Of a DNA stretch of 64,000 nt, positions 41,993 to 49,864 are shown piece by piece. The stretch comes from Cohnella zeiphila (GTDB lineage Bacteria > Bacillota > Bacilli > Paenibacillales > Paenibacillaceae), in assembly GCF_014212055.1 (NCBI RefSeq), contig NZ_JACJVO010000032.1, forward strand, positions 62,001 to 126,000, given 5' to 3'. Numbering within the stretch: the stretch's first letter is position 1; each line of letters opens with the position of its first letter. The translations under genes were made by a program, and so were the position numbers. The notes under the pieces are model-generated. The model saw nothing but the letters and a program-made list of their open reading frames with translations. It was not told the origin of the DNA and searched no databases.

Positions 41993-43150
41993 ATGATTCA
42001 GGAGAGAAACCGACAAACAATCGAGAGCAAGCCAGAAACCGGCCATGGCCATGCAGGTACCGAAGGAAGAGCGGCAAGCCGCTCCGCCAAGTCCGGCCCC
42101 CGGCGGCGCGCCAAGCGCGTCAGCGTGCTCGCCTTGGCCGCCGCGGCGCTGCTGCTCGTCCTCGCGGCCTGCGGGGCGAGCGAGAAAAGCAAGACGGCTT
42201 CAAGCGCGTCCCCGTCGCCGGCGGCGTCTTCGGGTGCTTCGCCGGCCGCCGCGGCGGCCGGCGAACCGAAGCTGCCGTCCGTCCTTCATTACGGCTTCAT
42301 CGGACTCAATAAGCTGAACCTCCCGCGCGGCGCCGAAGGCTGGGGCCTGTACAAAGGAATCATTCAAGAAGCGCTCGCTCCGTACGGAGTGACGAAGATC
42401 GAATCGACCGCGTTTCCGAACGGGCCCGACCAGAGCGAGGCGCTGATGAGCGGACGGCTCGACTTCGGCAGCCTGGGCGATACGCCGGCCATCCTGGCAC
42501 GTTCGACGGGCGCGAAGACCCGGCTGATCTCGCAGAACCAGATCGACCTGCTCAGCTATCTGATCGCGAAGAAGAACGGTCCGGCCTCCGTTCAGGATTT
42601 GAAGGGCAAGACCATCGCGGTTCAGAAGGGCTCGTACATGCACCGATATCTGGTCGGCTTGCTGAAGTCGGAAGGAGTGACCGGCTATAAGCTCGTACAC
42701 ATGCTGTCGGCGGACGGCGAAGCGGCGCTCGCCCGCGGCGACGTCGACGCGATGACGAACAGCGGCGCGGACGCCTTGAGGCTCATCGACGAAGGCTATC
42801 CGCTGCTGGACGATACGACCAAGCATCCGGAGCTGTACGGCACGAGCGTAACGGTCGCCACGGAAGATTTTCTCGCCAAATATCCGGACTTTCCAAAGCT
42901 GTGGAACGAAGCGCGGCTGAAAGCGTTGGACGATCTCAAGCAGCATCCGGACGATTACTACGCCTTCCTCGCCCAGATCTCCAATACGACGCCCGAGATC
43001 GCGAAGAAGGTCTATCCGATCGAGTCGATCGAGGAGCAGCCGTTCACCGACGAAGGCCTTAAGCTGCTGGACGGTACGAAGCAGTTCCTGATCGACGAGA
43101 AGATCGCCACGAAAAACTTCGAATTGAAGGATTGGCAGTTGGCCTATTGA
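41993..43150 (+). CDS. Lipoprotein substrate-binding protein of the sulfonate/nitrate type
   Basis: 385 residues. The lipobox is LVLAAC with Cys60, preceded by an unusually long basic N-region of about 42 residues (KSGPRRRAKRVSVLALAAAA). After an Ala/Ser linker, the SsuA-like fold shows LPSVLHYGFIGLNKLNLPRG, SEALMSGRLDFGSLGDTPAI and LKGKTIAVQKGSYMHRYLVG. It presents the substrate to the two permeases. ATG 41993 follows AAGGGG, and I see no better internal start. It is separated from the transporter genes by the flavoprotein pair. Confidence 0.9.
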   Translation: MIQERNRQTIESKPETGHGHAGTEGRAASRSAKSGPRRRAKRVSVLALAAAALLLVLAACGASEKSKTASSASPSPAASSGASPAAAAAGEPKLPSVLHYGFIGLNKLNLPRGAEGWGLYKGIIQEALAPYGVTKIESTAFPNGPDQSEALMSGRLDFGSLGDTPAILARSTGAKTRLISQNQIDLLSYLIAKKNGPASVQDLKGKTIAVQKGSYMHRYLVGLLKSEGVTGYKLVHMLSADGEAALARGDVDAMTNSGADALRLIDEGYPLLDDTTKHPELYGTSVTVATEDFLAKYPDFPKLWNEARLKALDDLKQHPDDYYAFLAQISNTTPEIAKKVYPIESIEEQPFTDEGLKLLDGTKQFLIDEKIATKNFELKDWQLAY

Positions 43151-43197
43151 TGGCAGGCTTTCGCCCCTTCGACGATATGGAGATTGGAGAGATAGAC

Positions 43198-43815
43198 ATG
43201 ACTTTGTCCGCCGATACGGCCTTGAATTCGACCGTTCGCTCTGTGGGAGCATCCGCACGACAAGCCGACTATCCTGTCGCCGACCTCATCCTGAACCGCT
43301 GGTCGCCCCGGGCGTATACCGACCGTCCCGTCACCGACGAAGAGCTGTTCACCGTACTGGAGGCGGCCCGCTGGGCGCCTTCCTCCAGCAACGAGCAGCC
43401 GTGGCGGTTCTATGTCGCCCGCACGGAAGAGGAACTGGAGCGCTTCCGCGGCTTCATCCTGCCGGGCAATCGCAAATGGAGCGACCGGGCTCCGGTCCTC
43501 CTGCTCATCGCTTCCGTCGTCAAGAAAAGCAACGGCGACGCGAACGGGGCCCACGCGTTCGACGCGGGCGCCGCATGGGGCATCCTGGCTTTGCAGGCTC
43601 GCCTGCTCGGCCTGGCGACCCGCGCGATCGGCGGCTTCGACCGCCGGAAGGCGCGCGAGACGCTGCGGACGCCGGACGATATCGAGCTGCACGCCGTCAT
43701 CGCGCTCGGCCATCCGGGGACGCCCGAACTCCTGCCCGAGGAGCTTCGGGAGCGGGAGACGCCGAATTCGCGCCGCCCTCTGGAGATCAGCCTGCTGCCT
43801 GTCCTTGAAGAGTAG
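43198..43815 (+). CDS. Nitroreductase-family FMN oxidoreductase
   Basis: 205 residues. Nitroreductase motifs: ILNRWSPRAYTDRPVTDEEL (FMN phosphate-binding Arg and Ser), AARWAPSSSNEQPWRFYVAR, DAGAAWGILALQARLLGLAT and GGFDRRKARE. ATG 43198 is chosen because GGAGA lies seven bases upstream; in-frame ATGs at 43150 and 43177 lack good sites. It is the last gene of the sulfur-related unit. It may reduce flavin or an organic substrate for the module. Confidence 0.85.
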   Translation: MTLSADTALNSTVRSVGASARQADYPVADLILNRWSPRAYTDRPVTDEELFTVLEAARWAPSSSNEQPWRFYVARTEEELERFRGFILPGNRKWSDRAPVLLLIASVVKKSNGDANGAHAFDAGAAWGILALQARLLGLATRAIGGFDRRKARETLRTPDDIELHAVIALGHPGTPELLPEELRERETPNSRRPLEISLLPVLEE

Positions 43816-43838
43816 TGTTGGATCCAACCGACGCGTCC

Positions 43839-43884
43839 GGGCGAATCCGGTATCATGACGATTTCGTTTTATTCGGATTCGCCC
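43839..43884. repeat. Eleven-base perfect inverted repeat at a convergent gene junction
   Basis: GGGCGAATCCG (43839-43849) and CGGATTCGCCC (43874-43884) enclose 24 bases that contain the methyltransferase stop. There is no downstream T-tract in either direction, so it is not a typical terminator, but it could still end or stabilise both messages. Confidence 0.45.
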
Positions 43885-44470
43885 AGACCAAATGAACCGC
43901 ATTCCCCAGGTAATGCTCCGCTCGATTGACCCGGATGCCCGATTCTCGGATAAACCCCATCATATCGCGGTTCAAGTGGCAGCCGACAACCTGCCGGAAT
44001 AGCGGGTTCATCGCGCTTTGCAGGAGCCCGATGAGCCGATTCGAGCCGATGCCGTGCTCCATCAACAGAATCCGGCCTTCGGGCCGGCACCACTTCCGCA
44101 TGGAACGCAACACGGCCAGAGGATTCTCGTAACCGCACAGCGTTAAAGTCGAAACGACGGTGTCGAACGAATCGTCCGGGAACGAGAGCGATTCCGTGTC
44201 GCGAAGCTTGAACTCCGCCCGAATTCCGCTGTCCGACGCGGCTTCTCGGGCTTTTTCCAGCATCGCCGGACTGAAATCAACCGCGGTAACCTGCACCTCC
44301 CTCGAATAAAACGGAAAGTTCGCGCCGGCTCCGACGCCGACCTCCAGAACGTCCCCCCGGGCGGTACGGATCAGCTTTTCCCGCCACATGCCTTCCGAGC
44401 GTCTTTTTCTCCTGGCTTCATAAATCTTCGCTTGTTTATCGAATTTGCGAATCAGCCTCTCATGGTTCAT
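43853..44470 (-). CDS. Class I SAM-dependent methyltransferase
   Basis: 205 residues. SAM-binding motif I is DVLEVGVGAGANFPFY, followed by VTAVDFSPAMLEKAREAA and the post-motifs FDTVVSTLTLCGYENPLAVL and WCRPEGRILLMEHG. This UbiE/PmtA-like pattern methylates a small molecule or lipid; the substrate is unknown. ATG 44470 follows GAGAGGAT on the minus strand. It is 19 bases after the pentapeptide-repeat gene, so they are likely cotranscribed. Confidence 0.88.
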   Translation of the reverse strand: MNHERLIRKFDKQAKIYEARRKRRSEGMWREKLIRTARGDVLEVGVGAGANFPFYSREVQVTAVDFSPAMLEKAREAASDSGIRAEFKLRDTESLSFPDDSFDTVVSTLTLCGYENPLAVLRSMRKWCRPEGRILLMEHGIGSNRLIGLLQSAMNPLFRQVVGCHLNRDMMGFIRESGIRVNRAEHYLGNAVHLVWANPNKTKSS

Positions 44471-44489
44471 GCCATCCTCTCCCGCCGCG

Positions 44490-45083
44490 CTACTCTTCTT
44501 TCAATTGAATATCCATGCAGTAAAGCAAGGAGATCGCTTCCGGCAGCATAAAAGTCGCGCCTGAGATTCGATTGCCGTTCGGATCGATCCGATAGTTCGC
44601 GGCATGGGAGAAGTCCGCGCCCGTCAGGTTGGTCTCGCCGAACAGACTCTCGCTGAAATCCGTCGAGCTGAAGATGGCTTTGGCGAGATCGGCCTCCCGA
44701 AAATCCACGTTTCTGGCCATGCATTTTCGAAGGATGCATTGCGGCAATGCCAGTCCGATGAAGGTGGAATGGTTCAGGGTGCATTCTTCAAAGACGAGAG
44801 CGCCGGGCATGACCATTTTCGGCCAGATCGCCTCCGTCCAATTGATTCCGACACATTTGCATTCGGTGAAGCTTGCCTGCGAGAATTGGCAGTCCACGAC
44901 TTTGATCTGATTCAGATTGCAATTGGCGAAGCGGCAGCCCGAAAATTTGCAGTCTCGAAAGAAAGTCTCGCCAAAGTCGCAGTCCGTAAAGGTGCAATCA
45001 TAGAATCGGACCGAATCCAACTCTTCATTGGAAAATCGGATCTTTTGAAACTGCTCGTCATAGTACTCGGAATCCATAAACAT
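44490..45083 (-). CDS. Pentapeptide-repeat protein (Qnr/McbG-like)
   Basis: About 197 residues. A run of pentapeptide units A/C(D/N)(L/F)XX builds a right-handed quadrilateral beta-helix: for example CTFTDCDFGETFFRDCKFSG, CRFANCNLNQIKVVDCQFSQ, ADLAKAIFSSTDFSESLF, and a C-terminal tail ending QLKEE. The length and two-domain pattern resemble Qnr-type DNA-mimicking proteins, but quinolone protection cannot be inferred. ATG 45083 is preferred to GTG 45092, which overlaps the GGGAG ribosome site. No role for its neighbour methyltransferase is apparent. Confidence 0.85.
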   Translation of the reverse strand: MFMDSEYYDEQFQKIRFSNEELDSVRFYDCTFTDCDFGETFFRDCKFSGCRFANCNLNQIKVVDCQFSQASFTECKCVGINWTEAIWPKMVMPGALVFEECTLNHSTFIGLALPQCILRKCMARNVDFREADLAKAIFSSTDFSESLFGETNLTGADFSHAANYRIDPNGNRISGATFMLPEAISLLYCMDIQLKEE

Positions 45084-45242
45084 CCGGCTCACTCCCGACG
45101 CGAGGGACTTTTCATTAATCTTCTCCGCCGGCGCCGCGTTAACCTGCCGAAAGCAGGCTTTTTCGATTGAATGATACTTACTGTAACGCTATACTTTGCG
45201 GTAACTCGTCCTCGGACGGTCTTTCCGGAGGAGGCGCGACTT

Positions 45243-45273
45243 TTGTCGATCGGGAGGGAGACGTCATTATAAT
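45243..45273 (+). promoter_or_regulatory. Promoter candidate of the second oligosaccharide importer
   Basis: TTGTCG (45243-45248) and a consensus TATAAT (45268-45273), 19-base spacer, longer than ideal. It lies in the gap 45084-45390. A short stem CCTGC/GCAGG with CTTTTT (45143-45162) lies upstream and may be a weak terminator. Confidence 0.5.
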
Positions 45274-45322
45274 ATAATTCGCGTCAAACGCACGGAAGAA
45301 TTCTGAAGGAAGGAGTTCTAAA

Positions 45323-45394
45323 ATGAAGGCAACGCCGATTTTTGAAAACGCATTCTCGAGAGACATTCCGATTAAGGGGGACGATAAACCTTGA
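45323..45394 (+). CDS. 23-residue upstream ORF coupled to the permease
   Basis: ATG 45323 follows AAGGAAGGAG and reads MKATPIFENAFSRDIPIKGD followed by DKP and a stop that overlaps the permease TTG start as TTGA (45391-45394). The strong ribosome site and coupling suggest it is translated and feeds ribosomes to the permease start. It has no recognised homology; it may be a leader peptide. Confidence 0.5.
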   Translation: MKATPIFENAFSRDIPIKGDDKP

Positions 45395-46356
45395 AAACGG
45401 CGGCCATCCAACCGGCTCCGGCAACCGGCCGATACGCGACCGAGTCCAAGCTGAGCAAGAATTGGAAGTTGATGAAGAAGCACTGGCAATATTACGCCTT
45501 GGTCCTCCTTCCGGTGGCCTACCTCGTGATCTTCAAATATTTGCCTATCGTAGGCGTGCAGATGGCGTTTCGCGATTACAACGTCGTGGACGGCATGTGG
45601 GGAAGCAAATGGATCGGCTTGCATTACTTCGTAGAGTTTTTTAAGTCTCCGCTGTTCTGGGACATCTTCGGCAATACGCTCAAGATCAGCGTCACCACCA
45701 TGATCTTCACTTTTCCGACCCCCATTCTCCTTGCCCTCATTCTGAATGAAGTCCGCGACAGCTTCTTCAATCGGTTCAGTCAGACGATCACCCTCGCGCC
45801 GCATTTTATTTCCGTCGTGGTCATGTCCGGGATGATCATTCTGTTCCTGGATCCGAAAACCGGCATGCTGCCGAAGATGATGGAATGGGTCGGGATCGAA
45901 CCGGTCAACTTCCTGGCGAGCGTCGCCAGCTTCAAATATGTCTACGCCGTCTCGGAGGTATGGCAGCACGTCGGTTACTCCGCGATCATTTACCTGGCGG
46001 CTCTGGCGGGCATTAACCCCGAGCTGTACGAAGCGGCGAAGATGGACGGCGCGTCCCGTTTCAAGAAAATTCTTCACGTGGACATCCCGGGCATCTCGCT
46101 CGTCATGACGATTCTTCTGATCCTGCAGATCGGAGAATTGACCGGGGTCGGCTTCGAGAAAATCCTTCTGCTGCAAAATCCGATCAACCAGCCGGGATCG
46201 GAAGTCATCGCGACTTACGTCTACAACGTCGGTCTGGTGAACGCGAACTACAGCTTCGGTACGGCGATCGGCCTGTTCAACTCGGTCATCAACTTCATTC
46301 TGTTGTTCGCCGTGAACTGGATCTCCCGGAGGGTCTCCGAGAACAGCCTGTGGTAA
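45391..46356 (+). CDS. Sugar ABC transporter permease (LplB type)
   Basis: 321 residues. N-terminal HWQYYALVLLPVAYLVIFKY, then PIVGVQMAFRDYNVVDGMWG, and EAA-type loop YEAAKMDGASRFKKILHVDI. Start TTG 45391 follows AAGGGGG and overlaps the upstream small ORF. Partner of the next permease and binding protein; no ATPase is encoded here, so a shared MsmX-type ATPase is expected. Confidence 0.92.
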   Translation: MKTAAIQPAPATGRYATESKLSKNWKLMKKHWQYYALVLLPVAYLVIFKYLPIVGVQMAFRDYNVVDGMWGSKWIGLHYFVEFFKSPLFWDIFGNTLKISVTTMIFTFPTPILLALILNEVRDSFFNRFSQTITLAPHFISVVVMSGMIILFLDPKTGMLPKMMEWVGIEPVNFLASVASFKYVYAVSEVWQHVGYSAIIYLAALAGINPELYEAAKMDGASRFKKILHVDIPGISLVMTILLILQIGELTGVGFEKILLLQNPINQPGSEVIATYVYNVGLVNANYSFGTAIGLFNSVINFILLFAVNWISRRVSENSLW

Positions 46357-46381
46357 ATCCCGCATGGAAAGGAAAATCGAG

Positions 46382-47281
46382 ATGAACAAGCGCAACGCGA
46401 TACGCGAATCGTTCGGAGATCGAAGCTTCCTGATGGCCATGTACGTGATTCTGATCCTGATCGTCATTTCCATCCTGTACCCTCTGCTGCACATCCTGGC
46501 GGCCTCGTTCAGCAATCCGCAGGACGTCATCTCCGGAGCGGTGACGATCTTCCCGGCGCATCCGACCGTCATGGCCTACGAGACGCTGTTCAAGAACAGC
46601 CAGGTTTATACGGGGTACGCCAACACTCTCTTCTACACCGTCGTCGGCACGGCGGTCCAGGTGCTGTTTACGGTTCTGCTGGCTTATCCGCTGTCGAGGA
46701 AAGAGTTCGTCGGCCGCAAAGTGCTCATGATGGCGATCCTGCTCACCATGTTCTTCGAGGGCGGACTGATCCCGACATACCTGATCGTCAAATATCTGCA
46801 CATTCTGGATACGAGATGGGCGCTCATCATTCCGAAAGCGCTGTTCGTCTGGCAGGTCATCATCGCGGTGACGTTCTTCCGCACTTCGATTCCGGACGAA
46901 ATCCACGAAAGCGCGCAGCTGGACGGCTGCTCCGACGCCGGGTTCCTGTGGCGCATCGTCCTGCCGCTCTCCAAACCGATTATCGCGGTATTGATTCTGA
47001 TGTATGCGGTTGCAGACTGGAACTCTTACTTCGATGCCCTGATCTATTTGACCAAGTCGGAGCTGTTCCCGCTGCAGCTGGTGCTGCGAAATATTCTGGT
47101 GCTCAGCCAAGTCTCGCAATTGTCTCCGTCCGTCGCCTATCAAATGAGGAGGCTGCACGGCTTGAGCGATCTGTTGAAATATGCGCTGATCGTCGTTTCG
47201 AGCGCGCCGATTTTGATCTTCTATCCTTTCGTGCAGAAGCATTTCGTCAAGGGGATGATGATTGGTTCCATCAAGGGCTAA
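46382..47281 (+). CDS. Sugar ABC transporter permease (YtcP type)
   Basis: 299 residues. IVISILYPLLHILAASFSNP, FFEGGLIPTYLIVKYLHILD, EAA-type loop HESAQLDGCSDAGFLWRIVL, and C-terminal KHFVKGMMIGSIKG. ATG 46382 is preferred to ATG 46364, because GGAAAGGAAAA directly precedes it and no site precedes the earlier one. The gap to the first permease is 25 bases. Confidence 0.92.
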   Translation: MNKRNAIRESFGDRSFLMAMYVILILIVISILYPLLHILAASFSNPQDVISGAVTIFPAHPTVMAYETLFKNSQVYTGYANTLFYTVVGTAVQVLFTVLLAYPLSRKEFVGRKVLMMAILLTMFFEGGLIPTYLIVKYLHILDTRWALIIPKALFVWQVIIAVTFFRTSIPDEIHESAQLDGCSDAGFLWRIVLPLSKPIIAVLILMYAVADWNSYFDALIYLTKSELFPLQLVLRNILVLSQVSQLSPSVAYQMRRLHGLSDLLKYALIVVSSAPILIFYPFVQKHFVKGMMIGSIKG

Positions 47282-47323
47282 ATCATTGACCATAGCAACC
47301 TGCAATCTACAAAGGGGAAGGAA

Positions 47324-49027
47324 GTGTTTGGCTTGAAGAAGCGCTTGGTCAAATGGGCGGTCGTATGGCTGGCATTGGTAACGGTTCTTGCGGGGTGCAG
47401 CAGCAACAGCAACGACAGCGGCAATAACGGGGGCGATCAGGCAAGCGGGCAGTCGGACGGCGCTGCGGCGACGGGCAGCCAAGCGAGCGGCGGAACTTCG
47501 GGCAAGAAGGTCGTGGTGACCGCCTTCTCCAGCCAGGGGCCCAGAATCACGAGCTTCAACGACAACACGATGACGCAGAAGATCGAGCAGAAGCTCGGCA
47601 TCGACATCGATTTCAAGACGGCGCCCCAGGACGGCGCCAAGGACAAGCAGAATCTGCTGCTGGCCAGCGGAGATTATCCGGCCGCGTTTATCGGCGGGGA
47701 CTTCTCCAAGGTCGATCAGCTGAAGTACGGCACGATGGGCGTCTTCCTTCCGCTTAACGATCTGATCGATCAGTACGCTCCGAACGTGAAGCAGGCTCTG
47801 GAAGAAGTGCCGGGCCTGAAGGAAGGGCTTACGGCTCCGGACGGCAACATCTACGCGCTGCCCGGGCTGGACGGATGCGATCACTGCATGTACCCGGCCA
47901 AGCTGTGGCTCAACAAGCAGTGGCTGGACAATCTCCACCTGGCGATGCCGACCACCACGGACGAGTTCGAGAAAGTGCTCGAGGCGTTCAAAAACAACGA
48001 CCCGAACGGCAACGGCAAAGCGGACGAAATTCCGCTCAGCGGATACGTTCAGTCGGGAAGCCAGTGGTCCAATCCGGTCACGTTCCTGATGAACGCCTTC
48101 GTCTACGACAACCCGACGAATTACTTGCAGGTCAAGGACGGGAAAGTGGATCTGGTCGCCGACGAAGACGGCTGGAAGCAAGGCTTGTCCTATATCCACG
48201 ATCTGTATAACAAAGGGCTGATCGATCCGGCTGCGTTCACGCAAAATCTGGAGGGCATCCAGCAGGAGGCCAACAATCCGGACGAGGTCATCCTGGGGGC
48301 GTTCTCGGACTTGTGGAACGGCGACGTCGTGACGATCTACGGAGATTCGGACGGCCGCTGGGCGAATTATTTCGGAGTGGCGCCGCTGAAGGGTCCGAAC
48401 GGGAAGCAATATGCGACGTATACCGAGGACGCGGTGCCGGGCGGCAAATTCGCGATCACGGACAAAGCCGATAAAGACCAGCAGGTCGCCGCCATCAAGA
48501 TCGCAGACTATTTGTTTTCCAAAGAGGGGGCCTTGGACGCGTTCCAGGGCGTAGACGGATGGATCGACGCCACGGCCGACCAGAAGGGCATCGACGGCAA
48601 GGCGGCCATCTGGGACACGGCTCCCGGCGGCATGGATTGGGAGGCGCCTTCCAAATCCATCTGGGAGAACGGCTTCTATTATATGAGCAAAGAGCTGTAT
48701 CTGGGGCAGGCCGTTTCGCAGGATATCAACGTGCAGGACGGGAACGAGACGCGGCTTTACCAGGCGAACGAGCAATATGTCGGACACGAGCCTCCGAAGG
48801 AGGAACGTCTGCCCGACGTGTTCATCGATCCGAGCCAGGCGCAGACCGTCGCGGAGCTGCAGACCACGATCAACAACTATATCGAACAAAGCGAAGTGCA
48901 GTTCATTCTCGGCAAGAAGGATCTGAACAAGGATTGGGACGCGTACGTTCAGGGGCTGAAGGATCTCGGCGCGGACAAATATTTGGGCATCTATCAGGAT
49001 GCTTACGACAAAGACAAGAGCAAGTAA
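47324..49027 (+). CDS. Lipoprotein extracellular solute-binding protein (LplA/YtcQ type)
   Basis: 567 residues. Signal with lipobox TVLAGC (Cys25), Ser/Asn/Gly linker, then a family 1 binding fold (ALPGLDGCDHCMYPAKLWLN, TTTDEFEKVLEAFKNNDPNG, GRWANYFGVAPLKGPNGKQY). Start GTG 47324 follows AAAGGGGAAGGA; TTG 47333 is a possible alternative. It completes the importer of the second oligosaccharide. No clear intrinsic terminator follows directly; the next stretch is repeat-rich. Confidence 0.92.
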   Translation: MFGLKKRLVKWAVVWLALVTVLAGCSSNSNDSGNNGGDQASGQSDGAAATGSQASGGTSGKKVVVTAFSSQGPRITSFNDNTMTQKIEQKLGIDIDFKTAPQDGAKDKQNLLLASGDYPAAFIGGDFSKVDQLKYGTMGVFLPLNDLIDQYAPNVKQALEEVPGLKEGLTAPDGNIYALPGLDGCDHCMYPAKLWLNKQWLDNLHLAMPTTTDEFEKVLEAFKNNDPNGNGKADEIPLSGYVQSGSQWSNPVTFLMNAFVYDNPTNYLQVKDGKVDLVADEDGWKQGLSYIHDLYNKGLIDPAAFTQNLEGIQQEANNPDEVILGAFSDLWNGDVVTIYGDSDGRWANYFGVAPLKGPNGKQYATYTEDAVPGGKFAITDKADKDQQVAAIKIADYLFSKEGALDAFQGVDGWIDATADQKGIDGKAAIWDTAPGGMDWEAPSKSIWENGFYYMSKELYLGQAVSQDINVQDGNETRLYQANEQYVGHEPPKEERLPDVFIDPSQAQTVAELQTTINNYIEQSEVQFILGKKDLNKDWDAYVQGLKDLGADKYLGIYQDAYDKDKSK

Positions 49028-49043
49028 AATAGCTTGGAAGGCT

Positions 49044-49125
49044 CGCAATGGGACTTGCGAGGGGACTTGCCGAAGGACTCGTAGAGGACTCGCAGTAGGA
49101 CCTGCAAGGGACTTGCAGAGGCATA
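49044..49125 (+). repeat. Short tandem repeats of GGACTYGC type
   Basis: Seven imperfect units of about 11-14 bases follow one another: GGGACTTGCGA, GGGGACTTGCCGAA, GGACTCGTAGA, GGACTCGCAGTA, GGACCTGCAA, GGGACTTGCAGA and GGCATATGCAAA. The last resemble the CTGCA palindromes of the array that begins at 49260. No reading frame or hairpin explains them. Confidence 0.7.
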
Positions 49126-49259
49126 TGCAAAGGGCTGCTCCCAACGTCATGGGGTTGTTTCCGGGGAGAATGAGGTCTGCGGCCGCATCGCCTCCGGCCA
49201 GCGTGGCGCGATTCGTCTTCCGCGTCGGGGGTCGGACGGGACTTGCCGGGAATCCAAAA

Positions 49260-49540
49260 CCTGCAAATCTGCAGGAATTTACGCTCAAATCAAGCGGCAG
49301 GCGCTAAAAACCTGCAAAAATGCAGTTATTTAGCGGCGATCGCGGCCCGAGCGGGGAAATGGAGGGGAAAGCCTGCACTTTTGCAGGCTTTCTTAATTGA
49401 AGCGCGAGTTCGCTGCGAATTCCTGCACTTTTGCAGGCTTTCTTAAATCGGAGAGTGAGCTCGCTTCGGCTTCCTTCACTTTTGCGGTCTTTCTCAAAAA
49501 AAGGCGAGAACTCGCTGAGCTTTCCAGCACTTTTTGCCGG
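49260..49540 (+). repeat. Tandem array of 50-51 bp units with CTGCA palindromes
   Basis: Six units begin at 49260, 49311, 49372, 49422, 49473 and 49524; spacing is 50-51 bp except for one of 61. Each starts with a variant of CCTGCACTTTTGCAGG (a CCTGCA/TGCAGG palindrome with a four-base centre), and units 2-4 add a GCTTTCTTAA and GCGAGNTCGCT-like half. The last two are degenerate (CCTTCACTTTTGCGG, CCAGCACTTTTTGCCGG). There are no spacers of the CRISPR type. Confidence 0.75.
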
Positions 49541-49665
49541 TGGCTGCCAGCGGGAACACATCGGCGGACCGCCTGCCAAGCGGCACCGAATCCGATGAAG
49601 CTAGACGAAATAGGGCAAGCCCAAGGGGCTGTTCCGAGGGTTCGAGTTGGGGATAGACAGAAAGC

Positions 49666-49711
49666 AAGCCATGGCGAGGCAAGGAGAACTCTCCTTGCAC
49701 CGCCATGGCTT
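49666..49711. repeat. Large near-perfect hairpin in the convergent gap
   Basis: AAGCCATGGCG (49666-49676) pairs with CGCCATGGCTT (49701-49711), and GCAAGGAG (49679-49686) with CTCCTTGC (49691-49698), with a symmetric AG/AC internal mismatch and an AACT loop. Nineteen base pairs in 46 bases. TTTT follows on the plus strand, so it can end transcription from the binding-protein gene; it may also serve PhyH from the other side. Confidence 0.6.
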
Positions 49712-49750
49712 TTACGTCAAGCCCGGCAATCCGGGACGGAGCGAGCTTCT

Positions 49751-49854
49751 TTCCGGATTCTCCGCAAGCGCCCGGACCCTCCTCGTCGCCGAGCCCGGCG
49801 CTTTCCGGTTTCCCTCCAAGCGCCCGAACCTACCTTGTCGCCGAGCCTGGCTTC
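49751..49854 (+). repeat. Two-copy 52-bp direct repeat
   Basis: Copies start TTCCGGATTCTCCGC (49751) and TTCCGGTTTCCCTCC (49803) and continue with AAGCGCCCGGACC versus AAGCGCCCGAACC, then TCGTCGCCGAGCCCGG versus TTGTCGCCGAGCCTGG. Exactly 52 bp apart, no indels. They end just before the PhyH stop. Confidence 0.65.
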
Positions 49855-49864
49855 ACGCGGGGCG

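Noticed and set aside
44490..45083. A quinolone-resistance Qnr gene
   Set aside because: Pentapeptide repeats are present, but the specific Qnr loops cannot be confirmed by eye.
46295..49288. A 997-residue open frame on the minus strand across the second importer
   Set aside because: It is antisense to three convincing importer genes. It has no domain and no ribosome site, and it arises from GC-rich codon bias.
49260..49540. The CTGCA array as CRISPR
   Set aside because: Units have no unique spacers, the inter-palindrome sequence is itself related between units, and no cas genes are near.
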